A stretch of 64,000 nucleotides of DNA from Herbidospora mongoliensis (GCF_001570545.1 NZ_BBXD01000015.1:62001-126000); one strand, 5' to 3'. Positions 7,799 through 17,818 are shown, numbered from the stretch's first letter. Notes: a model not told the origin generated them from the sequence alone. Program-made: numbers and translations.

Positions 7799-8563
7799 CT
7801 ACTCCCAGCGGAACCAGCGGGCCGCCGCCGCGAGCGCCAGTACGGCCCACGACAGGAGCACCAGCGCGGCCCCGATCGGGAACCCGCCGACCCCGGTCAG
7901 CGTCGAGCGCAGCCCGTCGGTCAGCGCCGTGATCGGCAGGATCTCCAGCAGCGGCCGGATGCCTTCGGGGAACGCCGTGATCGGCAGCACCACCCCGCCC
8001 AGCGCGAGCAGCAGCAGGTAGACCAGGTTGGCCCCGGCCAGCGTCGCCTCGGCGCGCAGCGTGCCGGCCATCAGCAGCCCGAGGCCGCTGAAGGCCGCCG
8101 TGCCGAGGATCACCAGGAGCAGCACGGTCAGCGGATTGCCGTGCGGCGACCAGCCCAGCGCCAGCGCGACCAGCACCAGCACGGCGATCTGCAGCAGTTC
8201 CACCACGATCACGGCGGTGGTCTTGGCCAGCATCAACCCCGTCCGAGACAGGGGAGTGGCCCCCAGCCGCTTCAGCACGCCGTAGCGCCGCTCGAAGCCG
8301 GTCGCGATGGCCTGCCCGGTGAACGCCGTCGACAAGACCGCCAGGGCGATCACGCCGGGCGCCACGAAGTCGACCTTGGGGCCCGCGACGTCGAGGAAAG
8401 GCGCCTTGGAGAACCCCACCAGCAGCAGGATCGGGATGATCAGGGTCAGCAGGAGCTGCTCGCCGTTGCGCAGGGTGGCGCGGACCTCCGCGCCCGCTTG
8501 GGCGAGCACCATCCGCGCGAGCGGCGCCGCGCCGGGCGCCGGGGACAGGTCGAGGGTGGTCAT
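7799..8563 (-). CDS. ABC-2 type transporter permease
   Basis: 254 aa, six hydrophobic segments, including a GVIALAVLSTAFTGQAIATGFERRYGVLKRLGATPL region characteristic of DrrB-like ABC-2 permeases. ATG 8563 overlaps the upstream ATPase stop by 4 bp (ATGA). The pair forms a DrrAB-like exporter of unknown substrate. Such pairs sit beside sufR and ctaA in several actinomycetes as I recall, which suggests a core locus. Confidence 0.88.
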   Translation of the reverse strand: MTTLDLSPAPGAAPLARMVLAQAGAEVRATLRNGEQLLLTLIIPILLLVGFSKAPFLDVAGPKVDFVAPGVIALAVLSTAFTGQAIATGFERRYGVLKRLGATPLSRTGLMLAKTTAVIVVELLQIAVLVLVALALGWSPHGNPLTVLLLVILGTAAFSGLGLLMAGTLRAEATLAGANLVYLLLLALGGVVLPITAFPEGIRPLLEILPITALTDGLRSTLTGVGGFPIGAALVLLSWAVLALAAAARWFRWE

Positions 8564-9468
8564 CGCAGTTCCCGTCCGGTCAGTTCCAGGAAGACGTCTT
8601 CCAGGGTGCGCCGCTCGATGCTGAGGTCTTCGGTCGTCACGCCCTCGGTCGCGCACCACGCGGTCACGGTGGCCAGCAGCGACGGGTCGACGTGGCCCTC
8701 GATGATGTAGTGGCCCGCCGGTGACTCCTTGGCGGCCGAGCCCGGGGGCAGCGCGCTGAGCAGTTCGTCGAGGTTCAGCCCGGGGCGGGCGCGGAAGCGG
8801 AGCTGGCGTTCGGCGCCGGTCAGCTCGGCGGGCGAGCCCTCGGCGACCACGCGGCCCCGGTCGATGATGACGACGTGGTCGGACAGCTTCTCTGCCTCGT
8901 CCATGTGGTGGGTGGTCAGCACCACCGACACCCCGGCCGCGCGCAGTTCGCGGACCATGTCCCAGCAGGCGTGCCGGGCCTGCGGGTCGAGCCCGGCCGT
9001 CGGCTCGTCGAGGAAGACCAGTTCGGGACGGCCGACGACGGCCGCGGCGAGCCCGAGCCGCTGCTGCTGGCCGCCGGACAGGCGCCGGTAGGGGGTGCGG
9101 GCGTGTTCGGCGAGCCCCAGCCGTTCGAGCAGGGCCCTGGGGTCGAGCGGGTTCCGGTGGAACCGGGAGACCAGCCGCAGCCACTCTCCGGCGCGGGCCG
9201 CCTGCGGTGTGCCGCCCGACTGGAGCATGATCCCGATCCTCGGCTTCAGCGCCGGGTCGTCGGGCGTGAGTCCGAGGACGTGGACCGAGCCCGCGTCGAA
9301 GGTGCGGAAGCCCTCGCAGATCTCGATCGCGGAGGTCTTCCCGGCACCGTTGGGCCCCAGGACGGCGGTCACCTCGCCCCGGCGGCAGCGCAGGTCGAGG
9401 TGGTCGATCGCGGTGACCCGGCCGTAGCGCTTGACCAGATCGCGGACCTCGACCGCGGCGGATTCCAT
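8560..9468 (-). CDS. ABC transporter ATP-binding protein (DrrA-like)
   Basis: 302 aa. Walker A GPNGAGKTS, Q-loop region MLQSGG, signature LSGGQQQRLG, Walker B LVFLDEPTAGLD and the H-loop TTHHMDEAE are all intact. A C-terminal DrrA-type extension follows residue 220. ATG 9468 is chosen as the first good start. It partners with the ABC-2 permease through a 4-bp overlap. The substrate cannot be read from sequence. Confidence 0.92.
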   Translation of the reverse strand: MESAAVEVRDLVKRYGRVTAIDHLDLRCRRGEVTAVLGPNGAGKTSAIEICEGFRTFDAGSVHVLGLTPDDPALKPRIGIMLQSGGTPQAARAGEWLRLVSRFHRNPLDPRALLERLGLAEHARTPYRRLSGGQQQRLGLAAAVVGRPELVFLDEPTAGLDPQARHACWDMVRELRAAGVSVVLTTHHMDEAEKLSDHVVIIDRGRVVAEGSPAELTGAERQLRFRARPGLNLDELLSALPPGSAAKESPAGHYIIEGHVDPSLLATVTAWCATEGVTTEDLSIERRTLEDVFLELTGRELR

Positions 9469-9618
9469 GCCATCGAGTGTAGGGAGTGAGCACCCCGCCT
9501 CCGTCCGCGACCGGGCCGGTAAAGGCTTCCTCCGGGAACGGCCACGCTCCGCGATAGCCGGGTTTGTACGTGTAAGGCTGGAATTGTCCCCATGGCTGAG
9601 ATTCAAGGAGGGTGGCGC

Positions 9619-10392
9619 ATGTCCGAGTTCACGGGCTATGCACCCGGCGTGCCCTGTTGGGTGGACGTGTCCACTCCCGACATCGACGCGTCCACGGACT
9701 TCTACACCGAGCTCTTCGGCTGGACGGCCGTCTTCGACGAGAGCGAGGACTACGGCGGCTACGGGCAGTTCCAGCTGCACGGCAAGAAGGTCGCCGGGAT
9801 CGGCCCCGTCTACCAGGAGGGCATGCCCGCCGCCTGGAACACCTACATCTGCACCGACGACGTCGGCAAGACCACCGAGATGGTCCGCAACAGCGGCGGC
9901 ACGATCGTCGCGGAGCCGATGCAGATCATGCGCGAGGGCCGCATGGCCGCGTACATGGACCCCGCCGGGGCCTTCATCTGCGCCTGGCAGCCGGACGAGC
10001 ACAAGGGCGCCCAACTGGCCAACGAGCCCGGCACGCTCAACTGGAGCGAGCTGATCACCCGCGACACCTTCTCGTCCAAGGAGTTCTACGGCGACGTCTT
10101 CGGCTGGACCGCCGACTCCCGGGCCATGGGCGAGCACGAATACACGACCTTCGCCGAGAACGGCCACGTGATGGCCGGGATGATGGCGCTGCCCGACGTG
10201 CTGCCGGCGGAGGTGCCGTCGTACTGGCTGGCCTATCTGGGGGTCGACAACCTCGACGTCGGCCTGCAGGAGGCGGCCAAGCTGGGCGCCAGTCAGATGG
10301 TCGGGCCCACCGAGGTGGCCGGGATGGGCAACTTCGCGATCATCACCGACCCGGCCGGGGCGGCCGTGGGGCTGTGGGAGAGCACGCCCTAG
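9619..10392 (+). CDS. VOC (glyoxalase/bleomycin-resistance fold) protein with two domains
   Basis: 257 aa. Two VOC modules: residues about 10-125 (CWVDVSTPDIDASTDFYTELFGW ... DPAGAFICAWQ) and 135-255 (NWSELITRDTFSSKEFYGDVFGW ... DPAGAAVGLWE). The SD AAGGAGGG (9605-9612) is close to ideal and sets the ATG. The family includes metal-dependent lyases, dioxygenases and drug-binding proteins; the substrate is unknown. It is transcribed divergently from the ABC pair. Confidence 0.85.
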   Translation: MSEFTGYAPGVPCWVDVSTPDIDASTDFYTELFGWTAVFDESEDYGGYGQFQLHGKKVAGIGPVYQEGMPAAWNTYICTDDVGKTTEMVRNSGGTIVAEPMQIMREGRMAAYMDPAGAFICAWQPDEHKGAQLANEPGTLNWSELITRDTFSSKEFYGDVFGWTADSRAMGEHEYTTFAENGHVMAGMMALPDVLPAEVPSYWLAYLGVDNLDVGLQEAAKLGASQMVGPTEVAGMGNFAIITDPAGAAVGLWESTP

Positions 10393-10416
10393 TCGTACAG
10401 GCGCGTCCAAAAGAAA

Positions 10417-10440
10417 GAAGCCCGGCCGGAGCCGGGCTTC
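10417..10440. terminator. Bidirectional intrinsic terminator, VOC gene / GH95 gene
   Basis: Perfect 10-bp stem GAAGCCCGGC/GCCGGGCTTC with a CGGA loop. On the minus strand it is followed by a T-rich tract (complement of 10409-10416), so it is a good terminator for the GH95 gene as well as for the VOC gene. Confidence 0.85.
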
Positions 10441-10458
10441 CTCCTTGTTCGGCGTTCT

Positions 10459-13400
10459 CTAGAAAGCGATGTCCTGCCAGGTCGAGACCTGGTTGGCGGG
10501 CAGCGCGTAGGGGAGGACGGCCATGCGGTCCACGGCGCCGGTCATCCGCTCGTTGCCGCCCTGGTTGGCGGCGAAGAACAGCGGCCGGGTGTTGCAGCCG
10601 TAGATGCCCGACGATCCGGTGTTGCCACCGCCCGCGCGGACACCGTCGACGTAGACGTCGATGGCGCCGTTGCGGTTGATGGTGACGACCAGGTCGATGT
10701 AGCGGCCGGTCGGCAGCGTCGCGTTGGTCGTGACGCCGTTGCCCGCGCCGATGACGCGCAGGCGGCTCTCCGGCGTGACGTCGATCAGGATGCCGTCGGT
10801 GCCCGGGTTGCCCGAGGGCTGCGAGTCGAACAGACGACGGTAACCGGTGCCGGCGATCTTCACCTCGGCCGCGAACGTGGCCTCACGGAGGAAGCCGAGC
10901 GTCGTCGGCTGCTCCGTGCGGACGTAGTTCTGGCCGCTGAGGATCAGGCCGCCGTCGGTGTCGTAGGCCGGGGTGCCGTTGACCACGACGGCGTTCCGGC
11001 CGGAGCCGGAGGCGTCGGCGATGGCCGAGCCCGACTGCGGGTCCCAGGCGACGATGGCACGGTCGGCCGGGGGTACCGCACACGGGTTGAGCGCGGCGCC
11101 GGTGGCGGCCGAGATCGACCAGCCGGAGCCGGCCAGGGTCGCCTGGATCCGCGCCGACGTCTGGCCGTTGGACGGACCGGCCGTGACGTTGACCGTGATC
11201 TCACGGCTCTCACCAGCGGGAACCGAGGCGACCGACGTCGAAGCGGGGTCGGCGGTCCAGCCCGTGGGGAGCTGCAGGGTCAGGGTGCCCGCCGGGGACG
11301 GGTTCTGGATCGCGGAGACGGTGGCCTTGACCGGGACGGTCTGACCGGCGCCGATCTCGGCCGGAGCCGACACCGCGAGCTGGATCTCGTTGTAGAGGGT
11401 GTACATGCGGCCCTTCTCGGCGCCGAACGTGAGGGCGTCGCCGTTGCGGATCGCGTCGACCGGGTTGCCCTGGTCGTCGACGAACGAGTAACGGGCGTTG
11501 ACCGCGCCGGCCCGGACCGTCAGCTCGCCGGTGTCGCCGGCCTTGATGACGGCCTTGGTCAGGCTGCTGTTGGACCAGTCGATGTCGACGGTCGCGTTGC
11601 CGCGGGCGCGCAGACCGGTGACCGAGCCGTTCTTCCACACGGCCGGGAGGGCCGGGAGGATGTGGATCGAGTCCTGGTGCGACTGCAGCAGCATCTCGGT
11701 CATGCCCGAGGTGGCGCCGAAGTTGCCGTCGATCTGGAACGGCGGGTGGGTGTCGAAGAGGTTCGACAGGGTGCTCGACTTGAGCTGCTCGCTGAGCATC
11801 TTGTGCGAGTGGTCGCCGTCGAGCAGACGCGCCCAGAAGTTGACCTTCCAGGCCTTCGACCAGCCGGTGCCGCCGTCGCCGCGCGCGGTCAGCGAGATCT
11901 TGGCGGCCTCACCCTCGGGGGTGCCGGCCTTGATCACGTTGCCCGGGTGCACGCCGAACAGGTGCGAGACGTGGCGGTGGTCGTTGTTCGGGTTGTCCAG
12001 GTCTTCCTTCCACTCCTGGAGCTGACCCCAGGAGCCGATGCGGATGCCCGGGTCGAGCTTGGCCAGCGCGTTGGTCAGCTCGGCCTGCAGCGCCGGGTCG
12101 ACCTTGAGGGTCTTGGCGGCGTTGAGGGTGTTGGTGAGCAGCTCGGTGACGATCTGCTGCGACATCGAGGCGCCGGCGGTGAACTGGCCGTTCTCCGGCG
12201 AGTACGACGGGGAGACCACGAGCTTGCCGTCACGCGGGTCGGTGTGCAGGAAGTCCAGCCAGAACTCGGCCGCGCCCTTCATCACCGGGTAGGCGGTGCG
12301 CTTGAGGTACTTCTCGTCGTTGCTGAACTTGTAGTGGTCGTACATCTGCTGCGTGTTCCACGCGGCGGCCTCGGGGAACCAGAACGACTCGGGGTAGTTG
12401 TGCAGACCCGTGAAGCCCCAGGGGTTGGTCTCGTTGTTGACGACCCAGCCGCGCGCGTTGTACATGTCCGTCGCGGTCTTGGTGCCGGGGGCGACCATCG
12501 AGGAGATGTACTCGTCGTACGGGATCGTGGTCTCGGCGAGGTTGGTCTGTTCGGCGAGCCAGTAGTTCATCTGCAGGTTGATGTTGACGTGGTAGTCGGC
12601 GTCCCACGGGGGGTTCGTGACGTTGTTCCACACGCCCTGCAGGTTGGCCGGCAGCGATCCCTCACGCGAGGAGGAGATCAGCAGGTAGCGGCCGTACTGG
12701 TAGAACAGGTTCTCCAGGAAGCGGTCCTGCGCCGCCCCGGCGCCCGCGTAGGCCGCGCGCAGCTGGTCGGTCGGCAGGTTCGGGATCTGGCCGCCCAGGT
12801 TCAGCTTCACGCGGTCGAACAGGCCGTGGTAGTCGTCGAGGTGGGCCTGCTTGAGGGCCGCGTACGACATCGACGACGCCCAGTTGGCCCAGTGGCGCAC
12901 GTTGTCGTGCGGGTCCTCGGTCCGGTACGTCGGGTACTGCATCGAGTAGTCGGTCCCGGCCGAGATCACGAACCACGCCGCGTTGGCGTTGGACACCGTG
13001 ATGCGGTCGGTGCCGTCGGTCCGCGCGCCGCCCTCGGCGACGACGTTGACCTGCGACTCGAAGTTGAGCCCGTTGTTGGCCAGCTTGCCGCGGATCGTCA
13101 TGCGCCCCTTGGAGACGCTGACGGTCTTGTCGTTGCGCGGCGAGGTGTGCCGGACGGTGAAGTTGACCTTGCCCGCCGCGTCGGACGAGATGCGGCCGAC
13201 GATGACGTTGTTCGGGTAGCTCGCGAAGTACTCACGCTTGTAAGTGACGTCGCCGTCCTTGTACGTGACCGCGGCCACCGCGTCGTTCAGGTTCAGCGAC
13301 CGCTTGTAGTCGGTCGGGTTCGCCGGCGCCCCCGGGAAGTCCAGGAACATGTCACCGAAGGTCTGGTAGGACCCGAAGTTGGTCTTGCCCTGCCCGAGGC

Positions 13401-13794
13401 GCTGCGCCACCTGAGCCGGGGTCATCTGCTTGTTCGTGTCGATGAGCGCCTGGACGTCGGCGATCGCGGTGGGCCGCGGCGTCGTCCAGTTGCCGAAGTT
13501 GTACCCGCTGGAACCGGGACCGCCGGTCCACAGGGACTTCTCGTTGAACTGGATCTGCTCGGTGCCGACACCACCGAAGATCATGGCGCCGAGGGCGCCG
13601 TTACCGATCGGGAGAGCCTGCGACTCCCAGTTGGTCGCCGGCTTGTCGTACCAGAGGGTCAGATCGTCTTGCGCGGCGGCGGCCTCTTGGACCTGAGCGG
13701 TAGCGGTGCTGCCCTGCAGCACCGGCACGCCCAGAGCCATGACCAGCCCCAGCGCCGTGGCGGCACCGAGCAGCCGCCGTGGGGGGTGACTCAC
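10459..13794 (-). CDS. Secreted GH95 alpha-L-fucosidase with NEW3 and LamG-like C-terminal domains
   Basis: 1111 aa, GTG start with AAGGA upstream. Residues 1-35 are a Sec signal peptide (RRLLGAATALGLVMALGVPV). Residues about 45-800 form a GH95 catalytic region: LWYDKPATNWESQALPIGNGALG at the start, later NLQGVWN, HVNINLQMNYWLAEQ and PPFQIDGNFGATSGMTEMLLQS, with the motif Asn/Asp/Glu residues of the family. A NEW3-type Ig-like domain (about 850-925) and a concanavalin/LamG-like domain (about 935-1110) follow. It would remove alpha-1,2-fucose (or L-galactose) from plant or mucin glycans outside the cell. It stands alone, without a transporter or SusCD-like system. Confidence 0.9.
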   Translation of the reverse strand: MSHPPRRLLGAATALGLVMALGVPVLQGSTATAQVQEAAAAQDDLTLWYDKPATNWESQALPIGNGALGAMIFGGVGTEQIQFNEKSLWTGGPGSSGYNFGNWTTPRPTAIADVQALIDTNKQMTPAQVAQRLGQGKTNFGSYQTFGDMFLDFPGAPANPTDYKRSLNLNDAVAAVTYKDGDVTYKREYFASYPNNVIVGRISSDAAGKVNFTVRHTSPRNDKTVSVSKGRMTIRGKLANNGLNFESQVNVVAEGGARTDGTDRITVSNANAAWFVISAGTDYSMQYPTYRTEDPHDNVRHWANWASSMSYAALKQAHLDDYHGLFDRVKLNLGGQIPNLPTDQLRAAYAGAGAAQDRFLENLFYQYGRYLLISSSREGSLPANLQGVWNNVTNPPWDADYHVNINLQMNYWLAEQTNLAETTIPYDEYISSMVAPGTKTATDMYNARGWVVNNETNPWGFTGLHNYPESFWFPEAAAWNTQQMYDHYKFSNDEKYLKRTAYPVMKGAAEFWLDFLHTDPRDGKLVVSPSYSPENGQFTAGASMSQQIVTELLTNTLNAAKTLKVDPALQAELTNALAKLDPGIRIGSWGQLQEWKEDLDNPNNDHRHVSHLFGVHPGNVIKAGTPEGEAAKISLTARGDGGTGWSKAWKVNFWARLLDGDHSHKMLSEQLKSSTLSNLFDTHPPFQIDGNFGATSGMTEMLLQSHQDSIHILPALPAVWKNGSVTGLRARGNATVDIDWSNSSLTKAVIKAGDTGELTVRAGAVNARYSFVDDQGNPVDAIRNGDALTFGAEKGRMYTLYNEIQLAVSAPAEIGAGQTVPVKATVSAIQNPSPAGTLTLQLPTGWTADPASTSVASVPAGESREITVNVTAGPSNGQTSARIQATLAGSGWSISAATGAALNPCAVPPADRAIVAWDPQSGSAIADASGSGRNAVVVNGTPAYDTDGGLILSGQNYVRTEQPTTLGFLREATFAAEVKIAGTGYRRLFDSQPSGNPGTDGILIDVTPESRLRVIGAGNGVTTNATLPTGRYIDLVVTINRNGAIDVYVDGVRAGGGNTGSSGIYGCNTRPLFFAANQGGNERMTGAVDRMAVLPYALPANQVSTWQDIAF

Positions 13795-13866
13795 GGGTGT
13801 TCCTTATGGGTCAGGGTTGGTGATCTAACAATGAAATAGCACCGAAACTTAGGCGAAACAAGCTCT

Positions 13867-14000
13867 GAGATCCGATGAATTTCGCCGCAACCAACTTGTG
13901 ACCCACGCCTCACGGGTGGTCTAGTCCGATGGATTAGGCCTTTTGATCTTCAAAAGTCGACCCGTGGGGCGCCTGACGGGAGAGAGATCGGATCAATTTC
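13867..14000. promoter_or_regulatory. Upstream control region of the GH95 gene: paired 17-mers and an AT-rich palindrome
   Basis: The 17-mer at 13867-13883 (GAGATCCGATGAATTTC) recurs at 13984-14000 with two changes, centres 117 bp apart. Between them CTTTTGA/TCAAAAG (13940-13956) is a perfect 7-bp inverted repeat with a 3-bp spacer. The area is more AT-rich than its surroundings. These look like binding sites for a sugar-responsive regulator of the fucosidase gene. I could not place a convincing -35/-10 pair. Confidence 0.4.
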
Positions 14001-14034
14001 TGACCTGACGTCGAACAGACATCGGACCTATGAG

Positions 14035-14812
14035 TCATCGAGCGAGGAGATCGCGAAGGTTCAAGGTAGCGAGCCCGGGATCGTCGGCGGGGAGGATCCG
14101 GTCAAATCCGATGACATCCGGGACGATGCCCAGCGTGAGGACGTCGTCGACCTCCTGCATGACGGCCTTGCCGACGCGCTTCCGGTCGAGGGGCGTGAGG
14201 TCGGGCGAGTTCCAGGCTCGGGAGACGGCGTCGGTGCGCAGATCCCTGAACGCCTGCCCGTCCCCGTACTGGAAGAAGGCCTCGGCGGAGCGCCTGACGA
14301 TCTCTACGAGATCGGGGAACCGCCAGTCGTCTCTTTCGGTACGGCACTCGAGACGGAGCACCAGGAAATCCTGTCCCGGCGCGGTTCTCAGCCTGCCGCC
14401 GGAGAACTCGACCGCGGCGTCCGGGGCGTTGACCACCACGATGTGACCCTCTTTGAGCGAGCCGGTACCCCAGGACCTGGTCGAGCCCCTGGGACACCCT
14501 TCCCGCGATGTCGGCCGCCGTTCTGAGCGGCGGGCCGAGCAGATCACTCAACGACGAGACGACCTGGATGGCGGCATCGAGTGGACCGTCGGCGGGGACC
14601 CGGTACAGACCAGCCTCGGGACTGCAGCTCGGGCGGCAGGTCGAGGGCGAGTTCCAGAAAAGGGAATCCCGCAGCGCGTCCCAACCGGGCCCCAGCAGGG
14701 CGTCGAACAGGTCGTCGTCCACGTCACCCAAGGAATAGGGTCCCGCCAGCACATCCCCGCCGTGGGAGAGCGTCACCGAACCGCCGGAGACCGTCACGAC
14801 GACGCGCGTCAC
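14035..14812 (-). pseudogene. Unknown protein gene with three frameshifts
   Basis: Starting at ATG 14812 (MTRVVVTVSGGSVTLSHGGD), the coding pattern changes frame near 14653-14661 (a C seems missing after TTTTC on the coding strand), changes back near 14616-14620 (an extra C) and again near 14468-14471 (an extra G in GGGG). Reading across all three gives a smooth acidic protein of about 259 aa ending NLRDLLAR. I recognise no domain. All shifts fall at short homopolymers, so either decay or sequence error fits. It lies after the next unknown gene on the same strand. Confidence 0.6.
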
Positions 14813-14876
14813 GTTATGTCCGCACCAACCGCCCGGCGAGTTCGGCCCGCCAGCCTCGTCACATCTGGCTGCGGAA

Positions 14877-15517
14877 TCATCCCAGCGTCCCCTCGGGACC
14901 GCACTTCGGCAAGGCCCTCAGCAGGTTCTCGTGGACGACCGGCGTCAGGTCCCCCGCGAAGGCGGCGGCCAGAAGTCGCCGGGCAGCGGGCGGGTCGTCG
15001 AGCTTGACCGGCAGGGGATCGGGCTCCCGCAGGAGCGAGGGCCAGCCGCCGAGGTCGAACGAGCCCGCGAGTCTGTCGAGCCCGAGCTCCTGGAGTGGAT
15101 GGTCGCGCATGTGCGACAGCCGTACAGAAAGAGGGGGATAACCACCGACGGCCTGCTCGGGACCACCCAGCTCAGCCACCAGCAGGGCTGGGTCCAGCAT
15201 GACCGGACCACCTCGTCGGCCGCGGCGAGCGCTGGAGCCCACCGGGGGGACAGGCGTTGGTCGTATTTGGCGGAGTACCACTCGAAGATCCGGCGGACCA
15301 CGAGCTGGCATTGGTCCAACCGCGAAAAATCATCCGTGGCGGGGTACGCGGAACGCACCGCGCTCAGCACCTCGCCGAGCACCGTCTCCAAAACCGTGAA
15401 ATGTCCCGAAAATCGGTGGAACCGAGAATCTCCCCGCCGCGCCCCGATCCAGTCGGAGATCTCGGCCGCGAGCATGTCGGCCATGGTCAGGGAGCGGTCC
15501 AGGCGTCGGCCGCGCAC
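14877..15517 (-). pseudogene. Unknown protein gene with one frameshift
   Basis: GTG 15517 (or ATG 15484, MADMLAAEISDW) begins a good coding frame to about 15203, ending ALAAADEVVR. Coding then continues in another frame from VMLDPALLVAELGG to a stop at 14877. One missing G in the CCGG stretch near 15201-15205 would restore about 213 aa. The central region EWYSAKYDQRLSPRW and the tail LLRALPKCGPEG match no family I know. It precedes the other broken gene by 64 bp, so the two were probably one operon. Confidence 0.6.
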
Positions 15518-15583
15518 GTCAGGACTATATGCTCAACCCGCTCCACCGGCGGGGGAAGATGTCTCATTCGTGACCCGTTCAAC

Positions 15584-15602
15584 TTAGGCAAGCCTAACCT
15601 GC
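15584..15602. promoter_or_regulatory. Iron box (DmdR/IdeR-type) in the suf operon promoter
   Basis: TTAGGCAAGCCTAACCT at 15584-15600 and its 19-bp frame match about 15 of 19 positions of the IdeR/DmdR1 iron-box consensus. TAACCT inside it (15595-15600) could be a -10, with TGACCC (15571-15576) as a -35 at 18 bp. Binding of the iron-loaded repressor would therefore block transcription of sufR onwards. Confidence 0.7.
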
Positions 15603-15675
15603 GTGACAAATTGCATTACCCACGAATGCGGGGTTCCGTTTGTGGTGCGGGAAGGAATTACGGCACACTGATGTT

Positions 15676-16407
15676 GTGAAAAACGTGACCGGGGCGAACG
15701 CAGGTGAGACCACGCGGTCCTCCGGCGTGCCCTCGGAGCGGGGAACACGGGCGCGGGTCGCGCGTCTGATCCTCGAACACGGCCCGGTTACCGCCGCCGA
15801 CCTCGGCGAACGTCTGGGGCTCACCTCTGCTGCCGTCCGACGGCACCTCGACGCACTTCTCGCCGAAGGGCACATCGAGACCCGCCAGGCACATCAGAAA
15901 GGCCAGCGAGGGCGTGGCCGTCCGGCCAAGCTTTTCGGCATCACCGATGCCGGGCGCAGCGCCTTCGAACACGCTTACGACGACCTCGCCGGGAGCGCGC
16001 TGCGGTTCCTGGAAGCCAATCTGGGGCCCGCCGCCGTCACCGAGTTCGCCCGCACGCAGGTCGCGGGGCTGGTCGACCGGCTGGCGCCCGCCATGCGGTC
16101 GATACCCGCCGAACAGCGGGTGCGCATGCTGGCCGAGGCGTTGTCGGCCGACGGTTACGCCGCCTCGTCCACCAAGACGGGGACCGGCGGAGAACAGCTC
16201 TGCCAGCACCACTGCCCGGTCGCCCACGTCGCGGCCGCGTTCCCGCAGTTGTGCGAGGCCGAGACAGAAGCGTTCGGACGTCTCCTGGGCACGCCGGTCC
16301 AACGGCTGGCGACCATCGCCCACGGAGACGGAATCTGCACAACCCACGTCAGCCCCCACGCGCTGGCGCGAGCCACTCGTATAGAGAGCAAGGAGCCCGG
16401 AAGGTGA
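15676..16407 (+). CDS. sufR: SufR-like Fe-S cluster-binding transcriptional regulator
   Basis: 243 aa from GTG 15676. Residues about 20-95 form a winged HTH ([27 protein letters not shown]). The C-terminal half has [21 protein letters not shown], the cysteine set that binds an Fe-S cluster in SufR. It would repress the suf operon when clusters are plentiful. It ends in a GTGA overlap with sufB, so regulator and target are translated from one mRNA. The start is not certain because GAAGGA at 15651 is too far upstream to help. Confidence 0.9.
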   Translation: MKNVTGANAGETTRSSGVPSERGTRARVARLILEHGPVTAADLGERLGLTSAAVRRHLDALLAEGHIETRQAHQKGQRGRGRPAKLFGITDAGRSAFEHAYDDLAGSALRFLEANLGPAAVTEFARTQVAGLVDRLAPAMRSIPAEQRVRMLAEALSADGYAASSTKTGTGGEQLCQHHCPVAHVAAAFPQLCEAETEAFGRLLGTPVQRLATIAHGDGICTTHVSPHALARATRIESKEPGR

Positions 16408-17816
16408 CTGTCACCGACCGCCCGGAGCTGGAAGGCCTCGGGAACTACAAGTTCGGCTGGTCCGATCCCGACGCGGCTGGCGCCATCGCGCGCCGTGGCC
16501 TCTCAGAAGAGGTCGTCCGCAACATCTCGGCACTGAAGAACGAACCCGAGTGGATGCTCGACCTGCGCCTCAAGGGGCTGCGCCTGTTCGGCAAGAAGCC
16601 CATGCCGACCTGGGGTTCAGACCTCACGGGCATCGACTTCGACAACATCAAATACTTCGTGCGGTCGACGGAGAAGCAGGCGACGTCCTGGGAGGAACTT
16701 CCCGAGGACATCAAGAACACCTATGACCGGCTGGGCATCCCCGAGGCCGAGAAGCAGCGGCTCATCGCGGGCGTCGCGGCCCAGTACGAGTCCGAGGTGG
16801 TCTACCACAAGATCCGCGAGGACCTTGAGGAGAAGGGTGTCATCTTCGTCGACACCGACACCGGCCTGCGTGAGCACGAGGAACTCTTCAAGGAGTACTT
16901 CGGCTCGGTGATCCCCGTCGGCGACAACAAGTTCGCCGCGCTGAACACCGCCACCTGGTCGGGCGGCTCCTTCATCTACGTGCCGCCGAACATCAACGTC
17001 GAGATCCCGCTCCAGGCCTACTTCCGGATCAACACCGAGAACATGGGCCAGTTCGAGCGGACCCTGATCATCGTGGACGAGAACTCTTACGTCCACTACG
17101 TCGAAGGCTGCACCGCCCCGATCTACTCCAGCGACTCGCTGCACAGCGCGGTCGTGGAGATCATCGTGAAGAAGGGCGCCCGCTGCCGTTACACGACCAT
17201 CCAGAACTGGTCGAACAACGTCTACAACCTGGTCACCAAGCGCGCCGTGGCATACGAGGGCGCGACCATGGAGTGGATCGACGGCAACATCGGGTCCAAG
17301 GTCACGATGAAGTACCCGGCCGTCTACCTGATGGGCGAGCACGCCAAGGGCGAGACCCTCTCCATCGCGTTCGCCGGTGAGGGCCAGCACCAGGACGCCG
17401 GCGCCAAGATGGTGCACCTGGCGCCCAACACCTCCAGCACGATCATCAGCAAGTCGGTGGCGCGCGGCGGCGGCCGGACCTCCTACCGGGGTCTGGTCCA
17501 GATCGAGGAGGGCGCCCACGGGTCCGCCTCCACGGTCAAGTGCGACGCCCTGCTGGTCGACCAGATCAGCCGTTCCGACACCTATCCCTACGTCGACGTC
17601 CGCGAAGACGACGTGTCCATGGGTCACGAGGCGACCGTCTCGAAGGTCTCCGAAGACCAGCTCTTCTATCTGATGAGCCGCGGTCTGAACGAAGACGAGG
17701 CCATGGCCATGATCGTGCGCGGCTTCGTCGAGCCGATCGCCCGTGAACTTCCCATGGAGTACGCCTTGGAGCTCAACCGTCTGATCGAACTGCAGATGGA
17801 AGGAGCGGTGGGCTAG
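16404..17816 (+). CDS. sufB: Fe-S cluster assembly scaffold protein SufB
   Basis: 470 aa, GTG start overlapping the sufR stop (GTGA), with AAGGAG upstream at 16390-16395. Right-handed beta-helix core with [19 protein letters not shown] and, near the C-terminus, [25 protein letters not shown], typical of SufB. It is the scaffold subunit of SufBCD, which assembles Fe-S clusters in the cytoplasm. It is followed by sufD after 2 bp. Confidence 0.96.
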   Translation: MTVTDRPELEGLGNYKFGWSDPDAAGAIARRGLSEEVVRNISALKNEPEWMLDLRLKGLRLFGKKPMPTWGSDLTGIDFDNIKYFVRSTEKQATSWEELPEDIKNTYDRLGIPEAEKQRLIAGVAAQYESEVVYHKIREDLEEKGVIFVDTDTGLREHEELFKEYFGSVIPVGDNKFAALNTATWSGGSFIYVPPNINVEIPLQAYFRINTENMGQFERTLIIVDENSYVHYVEGCTAPIYSSDSLHSAVVEIIVKKGARCRYTTIQNWSNNVYNLVTKRAVAYEGATMEWIDGNIGSKVTMKYPAVYLMGEHAKGETLSIAFAGEGQHQDAGAKMVHLAPNTSSTIISKSVARGGGRTSYRGLVQIEEGAHGSASTVKCDALLVDQISRSDTYPYVDVREDDVSMGHEATVSKVSEDQLFYLMSRGLNEDEAMAMIVRGFVEPIARELPMEYALELNRLIELQMEGAVG

Positions 17817-17818
17817 CC

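Noticed and set aside
11662-13839. Long open frame antisense to the GH95 gene (about 725 codons)
   Set aside because: High GC suppresses stops in the opposite frames; the composition (Val/Arg/Gly/His-rich) has no domain and GH95 motifs on the minus strand are clear.
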